Source: Arthrobacter sp.
GTDB taxonomy: Bacteria > Actinomycetota > Actinomycetes > Actinomycetales > Micrococcaceae
Direction: 5' to 3'
DNA: 64,000 bases
NCBI RefSeq assembly: GCF_031179985.1
Contig: NZ_JAPSHJ010000001.1
Location: forward strand, 166,002 to 230,001
Shown: piece by piece, positions 57,866 through 64,000 of the stretch
How positions within the stretch are numbered: position 1 is the stretch's first letter
Layout: every line of letters begins with the position of its first letter
Position numbers and translations under genes: made by a program
The notes under the pieces: model-generated
Databases searched by the model: none
Told to the model about the DNA's origin: nothing
Seen by the model: the letters and a program-made list of their open reading frames with translations, nothing else

Positions 57866-58330
57866 TTCGGTCCCTCCATACCAAATCCGATTCGAACCGA
57901 CCAGACTTTGCGGAGTAACCGTCTTCGAGACCAGGAATGAATAAACTATTTGAGACCTCAAACAGCGAAATGAATAGTGACAGTTACTCCCCAGAAAGTG
58001 CCATCAGTTCGCTTTGCCTTTTCAGGCTAAATTTGTGCCTCTAAATAATCCCGAGTAGCAGGTACGCGTTAATTCGACGACTCCAGAGCCTCGAATACTT
58101 GGTTCGGGCCCGTGTCACTCAATTCCTGTACTTGCTTCTACTTGGAGAGACTCGCAAACCCTCCCTCACCTTCCGCAACCAAAACACAAACCCTCCCTCA
58201 CCGCCGTCACGCACGTGAGGGAGCGTCGCCAGAAAACCCGCGAAACGTGAGGGAGCGTTCGGCTGGGAAAAACGGGAATCTCGGACCACGGTATGAGGCC
58301 CGAACGTAGCGAAGGAAATAGAGTTTCACA
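57866..58330. other. 465-bp divergent intergenic region
   Basis: This is the longest gene-free stretch in the window, separating the surface protein (minus) from the histidine kinase (plus). Its surface-protein half (about 57930-58080) is clearly more AT-rich than the surroundings and probably holds promoters. The kinase half carries the 32-bp-period repeat described separately. I see no small ORF with coding character, no RNA gene and no attachment site. Confidence 0.8.
58157..58258. repeat. 32-bp-period palindromic repeat, left locus
   Basis: Two reversed copies (ACCCTCCCTCAC, ending at 58169 and 58201) are followed by two forward copies (GTGAGGGAGCGT, starting at 58215 and 58247). Within each orientation the spacing is exactly 32 bp. 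The centre can fold into a hairpin. The same repeat, with the same period and mirror arrangement, recurs at 63658-63857. Confidence 0.93.
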
Positions 58331-59512
58331 GTGGATAAACGTCACGCTCTTTATAGCTGGGTCCGGAACAACCCATTCAAAGTGGACCTCATTGCCACCG
58401 GGCTGCTTTTTCTGGCCTTCGGTCCTGTTTACCTGCTCGCGGACCGGCCACTGCTGTTTTTGTTGTCCTGCAGCCTTCTGGTCCCCTTGGCATGGCGCCG
58501 AATACGGCCCGTAGCGGCGGCCGGAGCGATCGTCGTCGTGTGCCTGGTGCAGTGGGCTTTCGCAGTGGAACCGGTGGTCGGACAGCTGGCCGTGCCGCTG
58601 GTCATCTATGCCGTGGCTGCTTACGGACCTGCCTGGGCAAGCCGGTCTGTACTGGCTCTCGGAGTGGTGGGTGGCGTCCTGCTCACCACCCGCTACTTCA
58701 CCAGTCCTTCGGAATCCGGCATCCTGGGTTTGAGCATCGGAGTCCTCTATACGGTCCTGATCTGGATGCTTGTGGTTGTCAGCTGGACTCTCGGCGACCT
58801 TACGCGGGTGCGGCGGCTGCAATTGCAGGCTCTGGAGGACCGGACCCGCCGGCTGGAGATTGAACAGCATCAGGAACGGTTGCTGGCGGCGGCCGATGAG
58901 CGATCCCATATCGCGCGTGAAATGCACGACATCGTGGCCCACTCGCTTTCCGTAATCATCACCCAGGCCGACGGCGGTCGGTACGCCGCCGCTTCCGACC
59001 CAAGAATCGCTACGGAGACACTCAAGACGATTGCCTCCGCCGGACGCAGTTCGCTCAAAGAAATGCGCCGGCTGCTGGGCGTGCTCCGGAGCGACGAACA
59101 AGCGTCGACGCGGCCGCTCCCCGGGCTGGCCGATCTGGACGAACTTCTCCTGGGGTTCCGTGCTGCCGGCCTTCCCCTGAGATTCGAACAGAGCGGAACT
59201 CCCCGGCGGAATTTGCCCTCCGGCGCCGAACTCACGGCCTACCGAGTACTCCAGGAAGCCCTCACCAATGTACTCAAGCATGCGGGATCACAAGCCAAAG
59301 CAAACGCTTCAATGCAGTGGCAGTCATCAGGGCTCCGGCTGGAAGTGACCGACGACGGCCATGGAGCTGCTGCCGACACCGCCACCGGGGATGGCAACGG
59401 CCTGCACGGCATGGGCGAAAGGATCAGCCTCTACGATGGTTCACTGGAGGCCGGCCCGGCTGCCGGCGGCGGTTTCCGGGTCTCCGCGTTCATCCCCTAC
59501 ACAGAGGCATAG
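58331..59512 (+). CDS. NarL-family sensor histidine kinase
   Basis: A 393-residue sensor kinase. The first 155 residues form about five membrane helices with short loops and no large extracellular domain, so it probably senses a membrane signal. A coiled linker leads to the HisKA_3 domain, where His199 in IAREMHDIVAHSLSV is the phosphoacceptor. The ATPase has the N box AYRVLQEALTNVLKHAG, EVTDDGHGAA and GNGLHGMGERI. The start is a GTG at 58331. It is followed after 3 bp by its response regulator and then by an ABC transporter, matching the many systems that sense and respond to membrane-active compounds, as inference. Confidence 0.93.
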   Translation: MDKRHALYSWVRNNPFKVDLIATGLLFLAFGPVYLLADRPLLFLLSCSLLVPLAWRRIRPVAAAGAIVVVCLVQWAFAVEPVVGQLAVPLVIYAVAAYGPAWASRSVLALGVVGGVLLTTRYFTSPSESGILGLSIGVLYTVLIWMLVVVSWTLGDLTRVRRLQLQALEDRTRRLEIEQHQERLLAAADERSHIAREMHDIVAHSLSVIITQADGGRYAAASDPRIATETLKTIASAGRSSLKEMRRLLGVLRSDEQASTRPLPGLADLDELLLGFRAAGLPLRFEQSGTPRRNLPSGAELTAYRVLQEALTNVLKHAGSQAKANASMQWQSSGLRLEVTDDGHGAAADTATGDGNGLHGMGERISLYDGSLEAGPAAGGGFRVSAFIPYTEA

Positions 59513-59515
59513 CCC

Positions 59516-60295
59516 ATGACCAGAGAAATTCAGGAAAGTGTTCTTCCTGTGTCCGATTTCAACCAGGAAACGCTAACCGCGCCAGTGGCTGCACCGGATG
59601 TCATCAGGGTGGCCCTGGTGGATGACCAGCGGCTGGTCCGTTCGGGCTTCAGCATGCTGATCAATTCCCAGCCTGACCTGCAAGTGGTGGTTGAAGCCGG
59701 CAACGGGATCGAGGCCATCCAGGCACTCAACGCCACTGTGGCCGATGTGGTGCTCATGGATGTCAGGATGCCTGGAATGGATGGCATCGAAGCCACTGCC
59801 CGGCTCCTGGAGCAGGCAGCCGCCGCACCCGCAGGATCCAGAAGGGCTGACATCAAAATCGTCGTCCTGACGACATTTGACCTGGACGAATATGCCTTGG
59901 CTGCCATCCATGCCGGTGCCAGCGGCTTTCTCCTCAAAGACGCACCGCCCGAGGAACTGCTGAACGCCATCAGGACTGTGCACAGGGGAGATGCAGTGGT
60001 GGCACCTTCCACCACCCGGCGACTATTGGACCACGTCGCGCCGCTGCTTCGCACCCAGGGACCTGAGCAGGCTCGGCACAGCGCCGCCGTCGAGCGCCTC
60101 ACTGCCCGCGAGCGCCAAGTCTTCGAACTCATTGCCCAGGGCCAGTCCAATCCCGAAATCGCTTCTGGACTTTTTCTGTCAGAAGCCACGGTCAAGACGC
60201 ATGTGGGCCATATCCTGGCGAAACTGAACGCACGGGACCGGGTGCAGATTGTCGTCATAGCCTACGAGACCGGCGTGGTCACCCCCGGCGCATAA
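59516..60295 (+). CDS. NarL/LuxR-type response regulator
   Basis: A 259-residue response regulator. After an unusual N-terminal extension of about 28 residues, the receiver domain has acidic pocket VALVDDQRL and phospho-acceptor Asp82 in VVLMDVRMPGMDG, with Thr and Lys switch residues in VVLTTFDLDEY and GFLLKDAPPEE. The C-terminal LuxR helix-turn-helix is LTARERQVFELIAQGQSNPEIASGLFLSEATVKTHVG. It is the partner of the kinase three bases upstream and is likely to control the ABC transporter genes that follow after 98 bp. Family certain; target inferred. Confidence 0.94.
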   Translation: MTREIQESVLPVSDFNQETLTAPVAAPDVIRVALVDDQRLVRSGFSMLINSQPDLQVVVEAGNGIEAIQALNATVADVVLMDVRMPGMDGIEATARLLEQAAAAPAGSRRADIKIVVLTTFDLDEYALAAIHAGASGFLLKDAPPEELLNAIRTVHRGDAVVAPSTTRRLLDHVAPLLRTQGPEQARHSAAVERLTARERQVFELIAQGQSNPEIASGLFLSEATVKTHVGHILAKLNARDRVQIVVIAYETGVVTPGA

Positions 60296-60393
60296 TCACC
60301 GGCGGAGTCTCCTCCCCCGGTATGAGTAAGCCGGCGGATTGACCAGCCCTGGGCACGACGACATGAGCCACCTTCCCTCAATAGCGTGGAAGC

Positions 60394-61167
60394 ATGACAA
60401 CTCCCGTGCAACTCCCTCAAACCGGCAAAGACAGCACCACCGTCCAATCCGCCGTCGAAGCTTTCTCACTCTCGAAGGGCTACGGCCGCGCTGAAACCCG
60501 GGTGATGGCCCTCCGGGACGTCAGCGTAAGCTTTGAAACGGGCAGGTTCACCGCCATCATGGGCCCCTCCGGATCCGGAAAATCAACCCTCATGCATTGC
60601 CTCGCCGGGCTGGACACGGCGGATACCGGCAAGATTGTGGTGGGCGGTACCGAAATCACCGGGCTCAACGACAAGCAGCTCACCACCCTTCGCCGTGAAC
60701 GCATCGGCTTCGTCTTCCAGGCCTTCAACCTGGTCCCCACTCTGACGGCGGAGCAGAACATTACTCTGCCGCTCGCCCTTGCCGGAGCCAAGAGTGACGC
60801 GGCGTGGTTCGCGGAAGTAGTGGCAACTCTCGGGCTGAAGGACCGGCTCTCCCATCGTCCGCACGAATTGTCCGGCGGGCAACAACAGCGGGTTGCGGTG
60901 GCCCGCGCGCTGCTGACCCGTCCTGACGTCATCTTCGGGGATGAGCCCACGGGCAACCTTGATTCGAAGTCGGGTGGGGAAGTCCTTGCGTTGCTTCGCC
61001 GCAGCAGCCAGCAGATGGGCCAGACAATCATCATGGTGACCCATGATCCGGTAGCGGCCAGCTACGCTGACAGGGTTGTGCTGATGAGCGACGGCGGCCT
61101 GGTAGGCGAACTGCGGAATCCCACCACTGAGAGCATCCTTGTTGCCCTTGGCAAGCTGGGGGCCTAG
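60394..61167 (+). CDS. ABC transporter ATP-binding protein (MacB/LolD type)
   Basis: A 257-residue ATPase. Walker A is GPSGSGKST near residue 60, the Q-loop is FVFQAFNLVP, the signature LSGGQQQRVAVARAL, and Walker B VIFGDEPTGNLDS. The GNLD motif after Walker B marks the MacB/LolD/FtsE group, which powers mechanotransmission rather than ordinary transport. It is two bases upstream of its permease. The N-terminal 25 residues are low-complexity and the start could be later. It probably exports or removes membrane-active peptides together with the permease. Confidence 0.94.
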   Translation: MTTPVQLPQTGKDSTTVQSAVEAFSLSKGYGRAETRVMALRDVSVSFETGRFTAIMGPSGSGKSTLMHCLAGLDTADTGKIVVGGTEITGLNDKQLTTLRRERIGFVFQAFNLVPTLTAEQNITLPLALAGAKSDAAWFAEVVATLGLKDRLSHRPHELSGGQQQRVAVARALLTRPDVIFGDEPTGNLDSKSGGEVLALLRRSSQQMGQTIIMVTHDPVAASYADRVVLMSDGGLVGELRNPTTESILVALGKLGA

Positions 61168-61169
61168 TC

Positions 61170-63653
61170 ATGCTCCGTGTTGCACTCTCCCAACTCACCA
61201 CGCATGCGAGGCGCTTTATCGCCGTCGGGCTCGCCGTGATGTTATCCGTTGCATTCCTCTCCACCACGCTTATGGTAAGCGCGAGCACCCAGGCGTCTCT
61301 CGGTTCCAGCCTGGGCGAGACGTACCGCAAGGCTGATCTCATTGCTTCACCTGGCACAGCTCCCCTTGCACAGGCAGCCATCGCATCCGTCAGCGGCCTT
61401 GCCGGAGTTTCGGCTGTCTACGGACAGCAAACAACCTTCACCGCGTTCGGCGTCGGACGTGAGGAAGTCTCCGGACGTATCCGGAATCTGGCCCCCGATG
61501 CCCTGGAACCGTCAATTCTGGAGAGCGGGCGCTACCCGCAGTCAGCGAGTGAGGTCGCGGTTGATGCCGACACCGTCAAACGCTACGGCCTGCAAACAGG
61601 CGGGCAACTCGTACTCAAAGCCGGCGACGATTCCACCACAGTGTCCCTGACTGTCTCCGGGGTCCTGGTTCCGAGCAACGATCCCTTCGCGTCCGCCCTT
61701 CCCCAGTTGTTGGCCCAGACACCTGCAGTCAGCACCCTTGCCGGTGACGCTCAAGGTCTGGAGTCGATCCAGGTTGTTCTGGCCGACGGCGACGGCGATG
61801 CAGCAACAAAGGGGCAGCTTGCGGCCGCGCTCGCAAAAGCGGGAGCGGGCGACGCCGTGCTGCGGACTGCAACGGAACAGGTCACGTATCAGGTGGCCCA
61901 GTTCAGTTCAGGAAAGGACGAGCTGACCGTGATCCTGCTGGCATTCGCGGGTGTGGCGCTGGTCGTGTCTGCCCTGGTTGTCAGTAACACCTTTGCCGTG
62001 TTGGTGGCCCAGCGCACCCGTGAGCTTGCTCTGCTGCGCTGCCTCGGTGCCGGCCGGTCCCAGATCCGCGGTTCAGTCCTGTTGGAGGCCCTGCTCGTTG
62101 GAGCGGTTTCTTCAGTGGCAGGAGTCCTCGCCGGTGCAGGTCTTATGTACGCGCTCATCGCATGGGCCAGGAGCCAGCCTGACATGGCTTTTGCCACCCT
62201 CGCTGTGCCACCGTCGGCCATCTTCACGGCGCTCGCTGTGGGAATGGTTCTGACCGTCCTCGCCGCCCTGGTTCCTGCGCGGGCAGCGACGGCTGTGGCT
62301 CCCCTCGCAGCCCTCCGCCCTGCTGACCCGGCAGCGTTGGGGAACCGCAAGGGCCGCCTTCGTCTCATCGGAGGATTGTTTGCGCTGCTGGGTGGTGCTG
62401 GGGCCCTGGGACTCGGAGCATCGAGCAATCAACTGCTGCTAGCGCTGGCCGGCGGGGCGTTGTCCTTTCTGGGAGTGCTGCTCTGCGCCACCCTGTTCGT
62501 GCCTCGACTCGTGGCGCTTGCAGGTCGGCTGGCTGCTCCTTCCGGTGTGCCCGGCCATCTCGCTGCCCGCAATGCCGTCAGGAACCCGGGACGGACATCA
62601 GTAACAGCGGCGGCGCTTCTGATCGGCGTGACTCTGGTGGCCTTGATGATGACCGGGGCATCGTCGGCCCGCATGGCCTTCGATCAGGTCCTGGCCCAGA
62701 ACTACCCCGTGGATATGGCGGTACTGGCTTCCCCTGAGTCGCCAAAGAGCCATCTTGAAGCGGTCCGCACTATCGATGGAGTGAAAGCTGCTGCCCTGTT
62801 GCCCGAAGCGGGGACGGTCAAACTCGACGGCGCCGACGTCCCCGTGTACTCCCTGGCAGCCTCCCATGCCGGCGTGTTGCGGGATTCAACGTTGCGGCCG
62901 GAACCCGGCAAGATCTACCTTCCCGAGGGGTCACCCGCAACGGCTGTCACCATGATGACGGTGGGCGGAAACACTCTCCAGCTTGAACCCGTGGTGCTCA
63001 AGACCCGCAACATGGCACCGCTCGTCGACAGCGGCAGTTTGTCTTCGCTTCCAGATGCCTCCCTTCCGGGCGACTTGGCACACGGTCCCGTGTCGGGTGG
63101 GGGCGCGGCCCTGTGGCTGCTGTTGGATAAGGAGATCTCGGGTGATGCAATTCGTGACGTCCAGCAGTCCGTGGCAACAGCCCTGGGGGTACCGGCAGCG
63201 TCTGTCAGCGGAGCGGCGATTGAACGGGTGACCTTCAACGAGATCATTGATGTCCTGTTGCTGGTGGTCACAGGCCTGCTGGGCGTGGCAATAGTCATCG
63301 CCCTGATCGGCGTCGCAAACACCCTGTCCCTGTCCGTACTGGAACGCACTAGGGAAAATTCGCTCCTGCGTGCCCTTGGACTGACGCGCGGACAGCTTCG
63401 GGGAATGCTGGCCATCGAGGCAGCGCTGGTGGCCGGCGTTGCAGCCGTTCTGGGAACAGTCCTGGGGGTCGTCTATGGCTGGCTCGGTGCCAAGTCAGCC
63501 CTGGGCAGTGTGGCAGACGTGGTCCCGGCGGTCCCCTGGCTACAGCTTTTGGCTGTGTTTGGCGTTGCGATCGTCGCGGGATTGCTGGCCTCGGTCATGC
63601 CGGCACGCCGGGCCGCCAGGCTCTCCCCCGTGGAAGGACTCGCCGCCACCTAA
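61170..63653 (+). CDS. FtsX-family ABC transporter permease with two FtsX domains
   Basis: An 827-residue permease. One N-terminal helix is followed by an extracellular MacB-type periplasmic core domain, then a first FtsX domain (residues about 250-370, with RTRELALLRCLGAGRSQIRGSVLLEAL), a linker helix pair, a second extracellular domain and a second FtsX domain (about 690-815, with RENSLLRALGLTRGQLRGMLAIEAAL). This two-domain layout is typical of actinobacterial antimicrobial-peptide transporters paired with NarL-type two-component systems. It ends just before the right-hand 32-bp repeat. The exact substrate is unknown. Confidence 0.93.
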   Translation: MLRVALSQLTTHARRFIAVGLAVMLSVAFLSTTLMVSASTQASLGSSLGETYRKADLIASPGTAPLAQAAIASVSGLAGVSAVYGQQTTFTAFGVGREEVSGRIRNLAPDALEPSILESGRYPQSASEVAVDADTVKRYGLQTGGQLVLKAGDDSTTVSLTVSGVLVPSNDPFASALPQLLAQTPAVSTLAGDAQGLESIQVVLADGDGDAATKGQLAAALAKAGAGDAVLRTATEQVTYQVAQFSSGKDELTVILLAFAGVALVVSALVVSNTFAVLVAQRTRELALLRCLGAGRSQIRGSVLLEALLVGAVSSVAGVLAGAGLMYALIAWARSQPDMAFATLAVPPSAIFTALAVGMVLTVLAALVPARAATAVAPLAALRPADPAALGNRKGRLRLIGGLFALLGGAGALGLGASSNQLLLALAGGALSFLGVLLCATLFVPRLVALAGRLAAPSGVPGHLAARNAVRNPGRTSVTAAALLIGVTLVALMMTGASSARMAFDQVLAQNYPVDMAVLASPESPKSHLEAVRTIDGVKAAALLPEAGTVKLDGADVPVYSLAASHAGVLRDSTLRPEPGKIYLPEGSPATAVTMMTVGGNTLQLEPVVLKTRNMAPLVDSGSLSSLPDASLPGDLAHGPVSGGGAALWLLLDKEISGDAIRDVQQSVATALGVPAASVSGAAIERVTFNEIIDVLLLVVTGLLGVAIVIALIGVANTLSLSVLERTRENSLLRALGLTRGQLRGMLAIEAALVAGVAAVLGTVLGVVYGWLGAKSALGSVADVVPAVPWLQLLAVFGVAIVAGLLASVMPARRAARLSPVEGLAAT

Positions 63654-63657
63654 CCCC

Positions 63658-63857
63658 AAACGCTCCCTCACATCCTGCAGTAAAACGGCAAACGCTCCCT
63701 CACTTGTGTCACAAAAGTGAGGGAGCGTTCATCCAAAACCGACGAAACGTGAGGGAGCGTCCGCCCAAAACCGACGAAACGTGAGGGAACGTTCATCCAA
63801 AACCGACGAAACGTGAGGGAGCGTCCTACCAAAACCGACGAAACGTGAGGGAGCGTC
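63658..63857. repeat. 32-bp-period palindromic repeat, right locus
   Basis: Two reversed copies (ACGCTCCCTCAC, ending at 63671 and 63703) are followed by five forward copies of GTGAGGGA(G/A)CGT starting at 63717, 63749, 63781, 63813 and 63845, each exactly 32 bp apart. The remaining positions of each unit (CCAAAACCGACGAAAC region) are nearly identical too. The central pair forms a 15-bp stem at 63691-63730. The last copy touches the stop codon of the following gene. There are no unique spacers, so it is not a CRISPR array. Confidence 0.95.
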
Positions 63858-64000
63858 CTACCCCTCGGCTGGTTCTTCGTACTTCGGAAACACCGGCGCC
63901 GGGGCGGGAAGGCCGGTACCGGGCACGATCGGCGTCGCGATGGCGGAGAACTCACGTGCTTCCCCTTCCGGCTGGCCGAGGGTATCCAGCAAAGCAGCTG
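63858..64000 (-). CDS. metG: 3' end of a gene resembling methionine--tRNA ligase
   Basis: The last 47 codons of a minus-strand gene that runs off the right edge. The visible end reads LDTLGQPEGEAREFSAIATP, then IVPGTGLPAPAPVFPKYEEP before the stop. This resembles the C-terminus of actinobacterial methionyl-tRNA synthetases (a PGT...P.PVF.K pattern). No catalytic part is in the window, so the call is tentative. The TAG stop lies inside the final copy of the 32-bp repeat. Confidence 0.55.
   Translation of the reverse strand, partial: AALLDTLGQPEGEAREFSAIATPIVPGTGLPAPAPVFPKYEEPAEG

Noticed and set aside
57090..57944. Long plus-strand frame of repeated TVGS residues opposite the surface-protein gene
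   Set aside because: It is a by-product of the 12-bp coding repeat on the other strand; the minus-strand frame has the signal peptide, anchor and ribosome binding site.
58166..59281. 371-codon minus-strand frame opposite the histidine kinase
   Set aside because: It starts in the sensor-kinase gene and ends in repeats; kinase motifs on the plus strand are complete.
63717..63857. CRISPR-like array of evenly spaced repeats
   Set aside because: The whole 32-bp unit is conserved, so there are no unique spacers, and no cas gene is near.

Overview
The window is a contiguous 64 kb piece of a high-GC actinobacterial chromosome. Gene order and protein sequence point to the Micrococcaceae, most likely Arthrobacter or Pseudarthrobacter. 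This rests on the ffh, ftsY, smc, mutM, rnc, rpmF, coaD and recG block, the tandem LepB paralogues, the leuC/leuD genes divergent from an IclR-type NdgR/LtbR regulator, and frequent GTG/TTG starts. The assignment is inference from familiarity, not from a database search. I see no prophage, insertion sequence, transposase or CRISPR-cas locus.

Layout. 1-8.4 kb (minus strand): dprA (cut by the left edge), comM and yraN, a DUF2469 protein, rnhB, two signal peptidases, rplS, trmD, rimM, then a separate rpsP-khpA unit closed by a strong terminator. 8.5-13.9 kb: an unknown acidic protein, a two-domain VOC enzyme, an amidohydrolase, and thiC under a TPP riboswitch, with an alpha/beta hydrolase overlapping its 3' end. 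14-28.7 kb: ffh, a glucose-6-phosphate dehydrogenase-like gene, amtB-glnK, an MFS exporter, ftsY, smc, mutM, rnc, rpmF, a DUF177 protein and coaD. 28.8-36 kb: a plus-strand aminotransferase/spermidine-synthase-fold pair lies between coaD and rsmD; then come rsmD, recG, a DAK2 protein and thiL, and a DUF3515 lipoprotein. 36.4-48 kb: a 56-bp tandem repeat, then ddl, gpsA, plsC, murA, leuD, leuC, ndgR, a DUF1697 protein and two overlapping dynamin-like GTPase genes. 48-56 kb: tRNA-Glu and tRNA-Gln, a HAD phosphatase, gltX, a FAH-family enzyme, an MBL hydrolase, an unknown plus-strand gene, ilvE and leuB. 56-64 kb: a class F sortase with a repeat-stalk surface protein, a NarL-type two-component system, a MacB/FtsX-type ABC transporter, and the 3' end of what looks like metG.

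How the genes work together. The core covers co-translational protein targeting (ffh, ftsY, lepB), translation (rplS, rpsP, rpmF, trmD, rimM, rsmD, gltX, tRNAs), chromosome maintenance (smc, recG, mutM, rnhB, dprA), wall and lipid precursors (murA, ddl, gpsA, plsC), branched-chain amino acids (leuBCD, ilvE, ndgR), thiamine (thiC, thiL) and ammonium uptake (amtB-glnK).

The most interesting part is 56-64 kb. A sortase sits directly downstream of a probable substrate that lacks LPXTG but carries 35 PTV-type tetrapeptides and an NVQTA element before its anchor. Next to it, a five-kilobase histidine kinase/regulator/ABC transporter block is bracketed on both sides by the same 32-bp-period repeat, arranged in mirror image. 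Other items worth checking are the 56-bp tandem repeat between DUF3515 and ddl, a possible AUA start codon for the DUF177 gene, the absence of glnD beside amtB-glnK, and family-specific insertions in RNase HII and the SMC hinge.
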